From: Streptomyces sp. DHE7-1
GTDB taxonomy: Bacteria; Actinomycetota; Actinomycetes; Streptomycetales; Streptomycetaceae
Reading direction: 5' to 3'
DNA: 64,000 nucleotides
Assembly: GCA_016432725.1 (NCBI GenBank)
Contig: JACJDG010000003.1
Location: 1,984,001 to 2,048,000, forward strand
Positions 9,279 to 17,857 of the stretch are shown piece after piece. Positions within the stretch are counted from its first letter, which is position 1. Every line of letters begins with the position of its first letter. Position numbers and translations under genes: made by a program. The notes under the pieces are model-generated. The model was not told where the DNA came from. It saw only the letters and a program-made list of their open reading frames with translations, and searched no databases.

Positions 9279-9299
9279 GCGCGTGGCGGCCCTGAGCGC
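9266..9299. repeat. 17-bp duplication across a stop codon
   Basis: GTGGCGGCCCTGAGCGC at 9266-9282 is repeated at 9283-9299. The first copy contains the acetyltransferase stop codon, so a downstream copy of the last codons and stop exists in the 3' untranslated region. Confidence 0.75.
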
Positions 9300-9380
9300 C
9301 GACTGCCGCCGGCCGGCCCCGTAAGGCCGTGTCCCGGGGCGCGCGACGCGCGGCCGGGAGCCGGGGGCGGGAAGCCGTGA

Positions 9381-9432
9381 GCCGGAAGGGCGGGAGCCGG
9401 AAGGGCGGGAGCCGGAAGGGCGGGAGCCGGAA
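9381..9432. repeat. 15-bp tandem repeat, 3.5 copies
   Basis: GCCGGAAGGGCGGGA starts at 9381, 9396 and 9411, followed by a partial fourth copy. It lies between convergent genes (acetyltransferase and uracil-DNA glycosylase). Copy number is likely to vary between strains. Confidence 0.85.
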
Positions 9433-9469
9433 GCCGGCAGCCCGAAGGCCGGGAGCTGGGGAAACCCGG

Positions 9470-10165
9470 CTAAGGCAGCCCGGCCGTGTCCGCTGCCGTG
9501 CGCAGCACCTCACGCAGCATCTCGGCGGTGAGCCGGCCGGTGAAGGTGTTGCGCTGGCTGACATGGAAGCAGCCGAAGACGTCGAGATCGCCGAGGGCGA
9601 CCCGGGCGCCGTGGGCGAACGCCGGACGCGGCCGCGGCACCGGCCAGCCCGCCTCGGCGAACGCGGGCAGTGCGGCCTGCCAGCCGAAGGCGCCGAGCAC
9701 GACGGCGGCCCTGACCGTCGGCCGGAGCAGCCGCAACTCCTGCACCAGCCAGGGGCGGCAGGCGTCGCGCTCGGCGGGGGTGGGCTTGTTCACGGGCGGG
9801 GCACAGTGCACGGGTGCGGTGACGCGCACTCCGTACAGCTCCAGGCCGTCCCCGGCTCGCACGGAGGTGGGCTGCGAGGCGAGGCCCACGTCGTACAGCG
9901 CCTGGTACAGCACGTCGCCGGAGCGGTCACCGGTGAACATCCGGCCGGTGCGGTTGCCTCCGTGTGCCGCGGGGGCGAGCCCGATGATCACGAGCCGGGC
10001 GCCGGGCGGCCCGAAGCCGGGCACCGGCCGCCCCCAGTACGTCCAGTCGGCGAACGCTGCCCGTTTGGTCCGGGCCACCTCCTCACGCCACTCGACGAGC
10101 CGGGGGCAGGCCCGGCACTCCGCGACGCGCCGGTCGAGCCGGGCCAGGTCGCTGCTGTCGTCCAT
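9470..10165 (-). CDS. Uracil-DNA glycosylase, family 5 (UdgB)
   Basis: A 231-residue base-excision repair enzyme. Motif A is GLAPAAHGGNRTGRMFTGD; family 5 enzymes lack the catalytic Asp/Asn of other UDGs at this point and tolerate hypoxanthine and other deaminated bases. Four Cys fit the [4Fe-4S] cluster: two in ECRACPRL, one in APVHCAPP and one in ERDACRPW. The C-terminal motif CFHVSQRNTFTGRLT carries the conserved H-x-S-x-x-N. I use the internal start MDDSSDLARLDRRV; an ATG 13 codons upstream is possible. High-GC genomes suffer much cytosine deamination, which fits the role. Confidence 0.92.
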   Translation of the reverse strand: MDDSSDLARLDRRVAECRACPRLVEWREEVARTKRAAFADWTYWGRPVPGFGPPGARLVIIGLAPAAHGGNRTGRMFTGDRSGDVLYQALYDVGLASQPTSVRAGDGLELYGVRVTAPVHCAPPVNKPTPAERDACRPWLVQELRLLRPTVRAAVVLGAFGWQAALPAFAEAGWPVPRPRPAFAHGARVALGDLDVFGCFHVSQRNTFTGRLTAEMLREVLRTAADTAGLP

Positions 10166-10340
10166 GCCGCCACCGTATGCCCGTCGTATGCCCGTCCTGT
10201 TCACCTGCCCCGCGTCGGCCGTGCGGGGCCGCTCCGGGGAACCCGCGCACTGTGCCGACCGGGGGCGTGGGGTTCCTGGTGGGAGCCGCCGGTGGAAAAA
10301 CCCGCCCGGCCTCCCCTGTCCGGGGAGTTAAGGTCAGGAC

Positions 10341-11015
10341 ATGGCTTCCGAGGATGCGGACGAGAAGGTGCACCGTGACAGCGGCGGGCCGGGCGAACCG
10401 GCCCCTGTCCGTGATGCCGAGGGCTCCGAGGCCGCGCAGTCCCCGCCGCTCGATCCCAAGGTCGCCGCCGCGGTGGCCGCCGCCGAGGCGGCCGGGCCGG
10501 GGAAGGGCGAGACCGTTCGGATCGACAGCTGGATCTGGGCCGTCCGTCTGATCAAGACCCGCTCCCTGGGCGCCACGGCCTGTCGTGGCGGGCACGTGCA
10601 CGTCAACGGCGAGCGCGTGAAGCCCGCCTACTCCGTGCGCGTCGGCGACGAGGTGCGTCTGCGGCACGAGGGCCGGGAACGCGTCGTGATCGTCAAGCGG
10701 CTGATCCGCAAGCGCGTCGGCGCCCCGGTGGCCGTCCAGTGCTTCATCGACAACTCCCCGCCTCCGCCGCCCCGCGAGGCCGTGGCTCCGGCCGGCCTCC
10801 GCGACCGCGGCACCGGCCGCCCCACCAAACGGGACCGCCGCGAGCTGGAACGGCTGCGCGGATCGGGCGGACTCGGCAGCCCGGGCGGGCTGGGTGGTCC
10901 GGCTGCGCCCGGTGGCCCGGGTACCCCCGGCGCGCCGGGACGAGCCCAAGGCCCCGGAGGGCGCGGCAGGGCGGGCGGGACCGGGGGCTCGGGCGGGCGT
11001 TCACGGGGGCGGTGA
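10341..11015 (+). CDS. S4-domain RNA-binding protein (Hsp15-like) with Gly/Pro tail
   Basis: A 224-residue protein. Residues about 1-55 are acidic and probably disordered. The S4 domain at about 57-125 reads RIDSWIWAVRLIKTRSLGA, GHVHVNGERVKPAY and VGDEVRLRHEG, as in Hsp15/YlmH-type ribosome-associated proteins that bind structured RNA. The tail (about 180-224) is nearly all G, P, A, R and S in collagen-like G-x-x steps with RG/RGG pairs. It diverges from the udg gene. Binding of stalled 50S subunits is a family-based inference. Confidence 0.85.
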   Translation: MASEDADEKVHRDSGGPGEPAPVRDAEGSEAAQSPPLDPKVAAAVAAAEAAGPGKGETVRIDSWIWAVRLIKTRSLGATACRGGHVHVNGERVKPAYSVRVGDEVRLRHEGRERVVIVKRLIRKRVGAPVAVQCFIDNSPPPPPREAVAPAGLRDRGTGRPTKRDRRELERLRGSGGLGSPGGLGGPAAPGGPGTPGAPGRAQGPGGRGRAGGTGGSGGRSRGR

Positions 11016-11221
11016 GTTCCCTCCCCGGGGGCCCTCCCCCACCCCCTCCCCTCCCCCGTTCTTTTCGGTCCGCTGCCACACCTCGGCCCGCGTCGCACTC
11101 ATCGCCTCGCGTCGCTCCGCATCGCAGGAGCGTCGCCACACCGCTCGCCTCGCGCACATCCCCTCGCGTGGCACGCGCCGCCCGGCCGCTCGCCGGGGCC
11201 GCCGCTCGTGTCCCGCTCGGG

Positions 11222-11695
11222 TCAGGCCCGGTGTCCCGCGCCCCGCAGCAGCGCCAGCAGGTCCCTGTTGTGGGAGCGGCGGGCCCAGGCGATCAGCGCG
11301 AGCGGGACGATCAGGATCAGCGGGGTCGCCGCGTACTGACCGTTGAAGACGGTGAGCTGGACGATGAACGCGCCCACCATCAGCGCGCTCAGCGCCATCG
11401 CCGCCACCGACTGCAGAACCGGCACCAGCAGTGCTACGGCGCCCGCCAGTTCGAGTGCGCCGATGGCGTACATGCCCGCGCTGCCCCAGCCCATCTTGTC
11501 GAAGGACTCCACGGCCGACGGGTGTGCGATCAGCTTGGGCAGCGCGCTCGCGATCCCGAAGAACAGGGCCAGCAGCACCTGCATCGAGCGCAGCGCGATC
11601 CGGGCGAGGCGACCGCGGGCGGTCGGGGAGCCACCGGTGGCGACGGGGGCCGTGGTGACGGGGGCCGTGGTGGCGGGAGCGGTGGTCTCGGACAT
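11222..11695 (-). CDS. DoxX-family membrane protein
   Basis: A 157-residue protein with four predicted membrane helices (LLALFFGIASALPKL, YAIGALELAGAVALLV, MALSALMVGAFIV, LILIVPLALIAWA) after a Thr/Ala/Pro-rich cytosolic N terminus. The first helix ends with the DoxX-like PKL..HP element. Some DoxX proteins work in thiosulfate:quinone oxidation, most have unknown roles. It lies 65 bases downstream of a methyltransferase on the same strand. Confidence 0.85.
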   Translation of the reverse strand: MSETTAPATTAPVTTAPVATGGSPTARGRLARIALRSMQVLLALFFGIASALPKLIAHPSAVESFDKMGWGSAGMYAIGALELAGAVALLVPVLQSVAAMALSALMVGAFIVQLTVFNGQYAATPLILIVPLALIAWARRSHNRDLLALLRGAGHRA

Positions 11696-11760
11696 GGTGG
11701 TCTCCAGGGGGAAGCGGTCCCGGTTGCTGTCACAGAGGTAGACCGGCCCCTCCGGAGAAC

Positions 11761-12462
11761 TCATCGGTCGTGTGCCACCGGTACCGCCCTCACCCAGGTC
11801 CGGTCCCCGGTCAGATAGGCGTCCACCTCCAGTCCCGCTTCCGCCAGAGCCTGCTCGAACTGCTCCTTGGTCAGGGGCCGGCTCCGGAACGTCTGCGTCC
11901 AGACCGCGTCCGGGAACACGTACTCGGCGCGCACCGAACGCACCCCGTCACCGACGGGCTCGTCCGAGGCGATGCGCACGGTGAAGCCGCTCGGGTCGAC
12001 CCGTTCTCTCGGTACGTCGGTGTGGTAGTCCTCGCCCTCCCGCTGGATGAGCACGCAGCCGTCTTCCGCGACATGCCGGACACAGGTGCGCAGCAGGCCC
12101 TGGCGCACCTCGATGTCGCCGGCGTGCACGAGGAACGAGGGGAGCATCACCACGTCGAACTTCTCGTCCAGATATAGCTTTTCGATGGGGCCGCATATGG
12201 TGCGTGCCCCGCGGACCCGGGTGAGCATCTCGGCGGACTCGTCCACGGCGGTGACCGTGAAGCCGCGTTCGAGCAGGGCGTGGGTCACCCGGCCCACTCC
12301 GCTGCCCAGTTCGAGGATGTGTGCTTCGGCGGGCACGGCGTTGGCGATGACGTCCGGTTCGCCGCCGACGGGGAGCCGTGTGTAAAGCTCGACCGCGCAC
12401 CCGTCCGGGGTGATCGCACCGGGTCCTGTTCCCTCGTATCCCTCACGCATTTCGACCGTCAT
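11761..12462 (-). CDS. Class I SAM-dependent methyltransferase
   Basis: About 233 residues. Motif I is HILELGSGVGRVTHALLERG, motif II/acidic loop TVTAVDESAEML, and the post-motif FDVVMLPSFLVHAG, all typical of class I (Rossmann) methyltransferases with SAM bound at E-x-G-x-G-x-G. ATG 12462 and ATG 12450 are both possible starts; neither has a strong ribosome-binding site. The methyl acceptor is unknown. Probably cotranscribed with the DoxX gene downstream. Confidence 0.82.
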   Translation of the reverse strand: MTVEMREGYEGTGPGAITPDGCAVELYTRLPVGGEPDVIANAVPAEAHILELGSGVGRVTHALLERGFTVTAVDESAEMLTRVRGARTICGPIEKLYLDEKFDVVMLPSFLVHAGDIEVRQGLLRTCVRHVAEDGCVLIQREGEDYHTDVPRERVDPSGFTVRIASDEPVGDGVRSVRAEYVFPDAVWTQTFRSRPLTKEQFEQALAEAGLEVDAYLTGDRTWVRAVPVAHDR

Positions 12463-12524
12463 GCCGGGACAACGGGTGGGGTGGGAGGGGGCGTTCCCGG
12501 GAGGTGGGGGTTCACTCGTTCGAG

Positions 12525-13433
12525 TCAGGTACTGGGGAACGGGAACCATCCGTGTCCGACGTACCAGTGGCCGCCGGCCCGCAGGTGGTCGCCGACGGCT
12601 CGTTCGACGGAGGTGCGCCGTGGCAGGTCGGGGAAGGGCAGGTCCGGGTCGCCGAAGACGAACCGGACGGGTTCGGTGTCGGCGGGTTCGGTGTCCTGGT
12701 GGGCGGTGCGGAAGCGTTCCTGGAAGCGGACGATGTTGGAGCGCGCGGGCAGGTATCGCTTGAGCTGGGGGTCGAGGAGCCAGGAGTGGCAGACGGCGGC
12801 CGGGTGCTTCTCCTCCGGGTAGTGGCGGGCGAAGAAGTCGCGGGCCAGTGCCAGTGAGCGGTCGCAGGCGGCCGGGGACAGCGGGCCGGTGAAGCCGGGT
12901 ATGTGCAGGTTCAGGCAGGGTGTCTCCGGGGTCACGTCCAGTCCGGCGGCCGTGAGGGCGACGGCGGTGCGCGGACCGAGCGGGGCGCGCTGGAACTGCA
13001 GGCGTCCCAGTTGGTACAGCTCGCCGCGGAAGTGCAGGGTGAGCCAGCGCGGTACCTGGAGGCCGGCCCGGCCGTGGCGGGCGCGGTGGGTGGTCATGTT
13101 CCGGCCGAGGTCGGCGAGGGTGCGCCGGGTGGTGTCGGCGGGGATGCCGCGTTCGCGGTGGTGGCGGCGGACGTGCGGCAGGGCGGCGACGAGGACGTAG
13201 ACGGGGAAGCAGCGTTGCAGGGCGCCGGGCGGCCAGTCGAGGTCGGGCAGGTCGGCGCCGCCGTGGAGGTCGCCCATGTCGCGCACCAGGTCCGCTACGG
13301 CGTTCTCGAGCGAGTGCCGCAGTTCCGGGTCGTCGCGTACGCGGCGGGCCATGCGTACGAGGTCGTTGATGTCCTCGTGGGGTACCGCGAGGTCGAGCAG
13401 TTCCTCGGCGAGTTCGTCGGCGTCGGGCAGCAC
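12525..13433 (-). CDS. Acyltransferase-domain protein (GNAT-like C terminus)
   Basis: A 302-residue protein of a type common in Streptomyces, annotated as N-acyltransferase N-terminal plus GNAT-like C-terminal domain. Visible blocks are LLDLAVPHEDINDLVRMARR, GELYQLGRLQFQRAPLG, PCLNLHIPGFTGPLSP, FFARHYPEEKHPAAVCHSWLLDPQLKRYL and RTSVERAVGDHLRAGGHWYV. The His/Cys/Trp cluster (VCHSWLLDP) is strongly conserved in relatives I know. Substrate and pathway are unknown. It precedes the methyltransferase on the same strand with 62 bases between. Confidence 0.75.
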   Translation of the reverse strand: MLPDADELAEELLDLAVPHEDINDLVRMARRVRDDPELRHSLENAVADLVRDMGDLHGGADLPDLDWPPGALQRCFPVYVLVAALPHVRRHHRERGIPADTTRRTLADLGRNMTTHRARHGRAGLQVPRWLTLHFRGELYQLGRLQFQRAPLGPRTAVALTAAGLDVTPETPCLNLHIPGFTGPLSPAACDRSLALARDFFARHYPEEKHPAAVCHSWLLDPQLKRYLPARSNIVRFQERFRTAHQDTEPADTEPVRFVFGDPDLPFPDLPRRTSVERAVGDHLRAGGHWYVGHGWFPFPST

Positions 13434-13495
13434 GCGGTGACCCCTTGGTTGCGTTCCCTCGGAAGAGTACGTTGCTGTCAGGAGCGGTGATCGGG

Positions 13496-13792
13496 ATGCG
13501 TACGGGAAGTGAGCCGGTGACCGCGCGCAGTGCTCTGCGGGCGCGGTTCTGGCTGAGTCTGTGGGGGGTCGTCTGGGCGGCCTTCGGGACGGCGGCGTTC
13601 TCGCTGGTGGGGCGTCCTGGCTGGGCGGCGGCCTGTGGGGTGCTGTGGGTGGTGGCCACGGTGGACATGGCGGTGATCGTCAGGCACCTGCGGCAGGGCC
13701 CGCACTATCAGCCGGGGCGGGACGTTCCTCCGTACCGGCCGCCGGAGGGCGGCCCGCGGTATCCGTGGCCGCGGCGGACCCGCCACCCGTGA
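13496..13792 (+). CDS. DUF6343-like small membrane protein
   Basis: A 98-residue protein with two adjacent hydrophobic helices (LSLWGVVWAAFGTAAFSLV and AAACGVLWVVATVDMAVIV) and a proline/arginine-rich cytosolic tail containing RHLRQGPHYQPGRDVPPY, the segment that identifies the family. ATG 13496 is chosen because family members begin MRTGSEPVTARSALR. Function unknown. Confidence 0.8.
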   Translation: MRTGSEPVTARSALRARFWLSLWGVVWAAFGTAAFSLVGRPGWAAACGVLWVVATVDMAVIVRHLRQGPHYQPGRDVPPYRPPEGGPRYPWPRRTRHP

Positions 13793-13817
13793 CGGGGACC
13801 GCCCGTGTCCGGCGGGG

Positions 13818-14198
13818 TCAGTCGTCGAAACGGGCGGCCTTGAGGTAGTCGGGGTTGGGATCGAGTGCGGCGGCCAGCCGGAAGTGACGTTTTGCCTGGT
13901 CGGGGCGGCCTTGGCGTTCGTAGGTGCGGGCGAGCGCGAAGTGCGCGAAGGCGTTGTCCGGTTCCCGCTCCAGCACGATGGTGAACTCCAGTTCGGCGGG
14001 CCGCAGTTGCGCGGCGGCGAAGAAGGCACGCGCGCGCAGCAGCCGGGCGGCGGTGTTCTCGGGGTGGGCGGCTACGACGCCGTCGAGGAGTTTGACCGCG
14101 CCCCGCGGGTCCCGCGCGTTGAGCAGTTGTTCGGCCGCGCGGAAGTCGATGACATGCGTCTCCGGAGTTCGTCCGGTCGAACCACTGGTCTCGGGCAC
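13818..14198 (-). CDS. Tetratricopeptide-repeat protein
   Basis: A 126-residue TPR protein. Helical repeats are visible as AAEQLLNARDPRGAVKLLDG, NTAARLLRARAFFAAAQL, NAFAHFALARTYERQGRPD and KRHFRLAAALDPN. TPR units mediate protein contacts; no partner is evident. It lies 49 bases downstream of coaE on the same strand and is likely cotranscribed with it. Confidence 0.88.
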   Translation of the reverse strand: MPETSGSTGRTPETHVIDFRAAEQLLNARDPRGAVKLLDGVVAAHPENTAARLLRARAFFAAAQLRPAELEFTIVLEREPDNAFAHFALARTYERQGRPDQAKRHFRLAAALDPNPDYLKAARFDD

Positions 14199-14247
14199 GG
14201 CAGAGTCCTTCCCTTGCTGGAGCGGTTCAACGCACCGGCGTGGTCCG

Positions 14248-14894
14248 CTATTCCGCGCCGTCCCGCTGCGGTCGGTCGTCGGCGGCTGCCGTGCGGGGTT
14301 CGCGTGCCCGGTGGGTGAGGTCGTCCCAGACCTCCGTCACGCGCTGTCTCAGCGCGTCCAGCGGTACGTCGTTGTCGATCACGATGTCCGCGATCTCGCG
14401 GCGCTGCTCGCGGGTGGCCTGGGCGGCCATGCGGGCGCGGGCGTCGTCCTCGGTCATGCCGCGCAGCCGTACCAGCCGGTCGAGCTGGGTGGCGGGGGTC
14501 GCGTCGACGACGATCACCAGGTCGTACAGGGGGCCAGGCCGTTCTCGGTGAGCAGCGGGACGTCGTGGACGACCACGGCGTCCTGGGCCGCGGCCGCTTC
14601 CAGTTCGCGGGAGCGGGCGCCGACGAGGGGGTGCACGATCGCGTTGAGGACGGCCAGCTTCTCGGGGTCGGCGAAGACGATGGAGCCGAGCCGTGGCCGG
14701 TCCAGGCCGCCGTCGGCGGTGAGGACGTCCGCGCCGAAGGCGTCCACCACGGCGGCGAGCCCGGGTGTTCCGGGTGCCACGGCCTCGCGTGCGATGCGGT
14801 CGGCGTCGATCAGTACGGCTCCGTGCTCCACGAGGAGCCGTGACACCTCGCTCTTGCCGGCGCCGATCCCGCCGGTCAGGCCCACTTTCAGCAT
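14248..14894 (-). CDS. coaE: Dephospho-CoA kinase (apparent frameshift)
   Basis: Catalyses the final step of coenzyme A synthesis, ATP + dephospho-CoA to CoA. About 215 residues after repair. P-loop [17 protein letters not shown] at residues 5-21, then [47 protein letters not shown] and [15 protein letters not shown]. The frame breaks between NGLAP and LYDLV; a sixth base in the GGGGG run at 14529-14533 repairs it. Loss of coaE would be lethal, so this break is strong evidence of a base-calling error. A PAC2 gene lies upstream and a TPR gene downstream on the same strand. Confidence 0.92.
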
Positions 14895-14963
14895 GAGCGG
14901 AAGCTTAGGCCCTGTCGCTGACGGGGCCGCTGCCGGCCGGGGCCGTGCGGCGGGGCGGCGGCT

Positions 14964-15901
14964 TCAGCTCTCGCCCTCGCGTTCCGCCAGGAAGCGTTCG
15001 AACTCGCGCCCGATCTCGTCGGCGGAGGGGATGTCGACCGGTTCGGCGAGCATGTTGCCCCGGCTCTCGGCGCCGGCGGCGGCGTCGTACTGGTGCTCCA
15101 GGCCCTGGACGAGCGCTGTCAGTTCCTCGTCGCCCTCCTGGATCTGCCGGTCGATCTCCGTCTGGGTGCGGTGGGCCTCCGTGCGCAGGGCGTGCGCTAC
15201 GCCGGGGAGCACCAGGCCGGTGGCGGCGGTGACGGCTTCGAGGACGGTCAGCGCCGCGTCCGGGTACGGGGAGCGGGCGATGTAGTGCGGGACGTGCGCG
15301 GCGACGCCGAGGACGTCGTGGCCGGCTTCCATGAGGCGGTACTCCACGAGCGCTTCGGCGCTGCCGGGTACCTGGGCCTCCTCGAAGGGGCTGCGGTGTC
15401 CCGGGACCAGGTCGCTGCGGTTGCCGTGGGGGGTGAGGCCCACGGGGCGGGTGTGCGGGACGCCCATGGGGATGCCGTGGAAGTTCACGGACACCCGGAC
15501 GCCGAGGCGTTCCACGATCTGCCGGACGGCCGCGGCGAACCGTTCCCATTCGATGTCGGGTTCGGGGCCGGACAGCAGCAGGAAGGGGCGCCGGTGGCGT
15601 CCTGGACGAGGTGGACCTCGATGGCCGGTACCTCGTAGTCGGACCAGCGGTCCCGGGTGAAGGTCAGCAGTGGCCGGCGGGCCCGGTAGTCCACGAGCCG
15701 GTCGTGGTCGAAGCGTGCCACGAGCTGGTGGGGCAGCGAGTCGAGGAGCCGGTCGACGATCTGGTCGCCGGTCTCACCCGCGTCGATGTATCCGTCGAAG
15801 TGGTAGAGCATGACAAGTCCGGCCGACTCCTGGGCGAGTGCCATGTCGACCACGGCGAGGCCCTTCGGCTCCCATGCGTACAAACCCTGCGGATCAAGCA
15901 C
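14964..15901 (-). CDS. PAC2-family protein (apparent frameshift)
   Basis: About 312 residues after repair. GTG 15901 follows GAGGAGG at 8-9 bases and reads [60 protein letters not shown] and [18 protein letters not shown] match the PAC2 (proteasome assembly chaperone-like) family of actinobacteria. The frame changes at [16 protein letters not shown], repaired by a fifth base in the GGGG run at 15585-15588. Whether it helps proteasome assembly in Streptomyces is unknown. Confidence 0.85.
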
Positions 15902-16067
15902 TGTGACCGCTCCTCCTCGTGTTCCCCATGGACAACGCGCCCTGGAGCGTGGGCATTCCCGGGTCACGCCGCTGATCAGGCATCTCCGGCCGGTGGCCGT
16001 TGACGCCCTGTCAGACGCGTCTCTCACAGGGGGCGCCCGGGGGGCGGCCGTCGGGCTCCGGAAAACC

Positions 16068-16103
16068 CTGAGGGGCCGCACCTCGAAAGGTGCGGCCCCT
16101 CAG
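16068..16103 (-). terminator. Intrinsic terminator of rpsA
   Basis: A perfect 16-bp stem (CTGAGGGGCCGCACCT at 16068-16083, CGAA loop, complementary arm at 16088-16103), 32 bases past the rpsA stop. Very GC-rich stem with a stable tetraloop and no long U-tract, as is usual in Streptomyces. Confidence 0.85.
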
Positions 16104-16134
16104 TCGCTATCGGCTGAGCCCTAGCGGCTGGTGA

Positions 16135-17628
16135 TCAGCTCTGGCCTCCGGCCAGCTTCTCGCGCAGCGCGGCCAGCGCCTCGTCCGAGGCGAGGGCACC
16201 GGAGGTGTCCGCACCCTCGGAGGAGTACGAACCGCCACCCGAGGCGGCCGGAGCGGCGGCCTCGCCACCCTCGGCGGCAGCGGCAGCGTCGGCCTCGCGG
16301 GACTTGATGACCTGCTGCTGGTGCTGCTCGAAGCGGGACTGCGCCTCGGCGTACTGGCGCTCCCACTCCTCGCGCTGCTTCTCGTAGCCCTCGAGCCAGT
16401 CGTTGGTCTCGGGGTCGAAGCCCTCGGGGTAGATGTAGTTGCCCTGGTCGTCGTAGGACGCGGCCATGCCGTACAGGGTCGGGTCGAACTCGACCGAGGC
16501 CGGGTCGGCACCGAAGGACTCGTTGGCCTGCTTCAGCGAGAGGCTGATGCGACGACGCTCGAGGTCGATGTCGATGACCTTGACGAAGATCTCGTCGTTG
16601 ACCTGGACGACCTGCTCCGGGATCTCCACGTGGCGCTCGGCCAGCTCGGAGATGTGGACCAGACCCTCGATGCCCTCGTCCACGCGGACGAACGCACCGA
16701 ACGGAACCAGCTTCGTGACCTTGCCGGGCACGACCTGGCCGATCTGGTGGGTGCGGGCGAACTGCTGCCACGGGTCTTCCTGGGTCGCCTTCAGCGACAG
16801 GGAGACACGCTCGCGGTCCATGTCGACGTCGAGGACCTCGACGGTGACCTCCTGGCCGACCTCGACGACCTCGGACGGGTGGTCGATGTGCTTCCAGGAC
16901 AGCTCGGAAACGTGGACCAGACCGTCGACGCCACCCAGGTCCACGAAGGCACCGAAGTTGACGATCGAGGAGACGACGCCGGAGCGGACCTGACCCTTCT
17001 GGAGGGTCGTGAGGAACGTCTGGCGGACCTCGGACTGGGTCTGCTCGAGCCAGGCACGGCGGGACAGGACCACGTTGTTGCGGTTCTTGTCCAGCTCGAT
17101 GATCTTCGCCTCGAGCTCCTTGCCGACGTACGGCTGGAGGTCGCGGACGCGGCGCATCTCGACCAGGGAGGCCGGGAGGAAGCCGCGGAGGCCGATGTCG
17201 AGGATGAGACCACCCTTGACGACCTCGATGACGGTACCGGTGACGATGCCGTCCTCTTCCTTGATCTTCTCGATGGTGCCCCAGGCACGCTCGTACTGGG
17301 CGCGCTTCTTCGAGAGGATCAGGCGGCCTTCCTTGTCCTCCTTCTGGAGGACGAGGGCCTCGATCTCGTCACCGACGGCGACGACCTCGTTGGGGTCGAC
17401 GTCGTGCTTGATCGAGAGCTCGCGGCTCGGAATGACACCTTCGGTCTTGTAACCGATGTCGAGCAGGACCTCGTCCCGGTCGACCTTCACGATGACGCCG
17501 TCGACGATGTCGCCGTCGTTGAAGTACTTGATCGTCTCGTCGATCGCGGCGAGGAAGGCTTCCTCGTTACCGATGTCGTTGACCGCAACCTGCGGGGTGG
17601 TGGCGGTGGTCTCGGTGCTGCTCGTCAT
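16135..17628 (-). CDS. rpsA: 30S ribosomal protein S1
   Basis: A 497-residue S1 protein. Four S1/OB repeats: about 38-105 (GDIVDGVIVKVDRDEVLLDI), 123-188 (IVTGTVIEVVKGGLILDIGL), 209-277 (GQVRSGVVSSIVNFGAFVDL) and 294-363 (GQVVPGKVTKLVPFGAFVRV), then a long acidic, Ala-rich C-terminal region. Actinobacterial S1 typically has four repeats where E. coli has six. It recruits mRNA to the 30S subunit. ATG 17628 (MTSSTETTATTPQVAVND) fits known homologs. A consensus promoter at 17829-17857 gives a leader of roughly 190 bases with a strong hairpin. No frame problem. Confidence 0.97.
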   Translation of the reverse strand: MTSSTETTATTPQVAVNDIGNEEAFLAAIDETIKYFNDGDIVDGVIVKVDRDEVLLDIGYKTEGVIPSRELSIKHDVDPNEVVAVGDEIEALVLQKEDKEGRLILSKKRAQYERAWGTIEKIKEEDGIVTGTVIEVVKGGLILDIGLRGFLPASLVEMRRVRDLQPYVGKELEAKIIELDKNRNNVVLSRRAWLEQTQSEVRQTFLTTLQKGQVRSGVVSSIVNFGAFVDLGGVDGLVHVSELSWKHIDHPSEVVEVGQEVTVEVLDVDMDRERVSLSLKATQEDPWQQFARTHQIGQVVPGKVTKLVPFGAFVRVDEGIEGLVHISELAERHVEIPEQVVQVNDEIFVKVIDIDLERRRISLSLKQANESFGADPASVEFDPTLYGMAASYDDQGNYIYPEGFDPETNDWLEGYEKQREEWERQYAEAQSRFEQHQQQVIKSREADAAAAAEGGEAAAPAASGGGSYSSEGADTSGALASDEALAALREKLAGGQS

Positions 17629-17716
17629 GTGGGAAAGGGCTCCGGTACGGACATTGAAGTCGTAGGTACTGCTACGCCGGGAGCCCGTATCGCTCTGCAG
17701 AAGCCGGACAGCCAAG

Positions 17717-17752
17717 GAAGCGCCCCACCAGGAAACTGGTGATGGCGCCTCG
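17717..17752 (-). promoter_or_regulatory. Stable hairpin in rpsA leader
   Basis: In the transcript the leader folds as GAGGCGCC-at-CACCAG-tttc-CTGGTG-g-GGCGCTTC: an outer 8-bp stem with one G-U pair and an inner 6-bp stem closed by a 4-base loop. It lies about 90-125 bases before the rpsA start. S1 synthesis is autoregulated through leader structure in E. coli; a similar role here is inference. Confidence 0.5.
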
Positions 17753-17828
17753 ACAACCGAGGGGACATACAACAGATGCGAGCGCAGCCTGCTACGTCTG
17801 AGGTGCGCAGGCCCGCAGCGCAACTTGT

Positions 17829-17857
17829 AGCATACGGGGGCAGCCGGGCATGGTCAA
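17829..17857 (-). promoter_or_regulatory. Sigma-70/HrdB-type promoter of rpsA
   Basis: On the minus strand TTGACC (17857-17852) and TATGCT (17834-17829) are separated by exactly 17 bases, a near-consensus vegetative promoter. No better candidate exists upstream of rpsA. Confidence 0.7.

Noticed and set aside
9381..9432. CRISPR-like repeats
   Set aside because: Units are contiguous without spacers, too short, and no cas gene is present.
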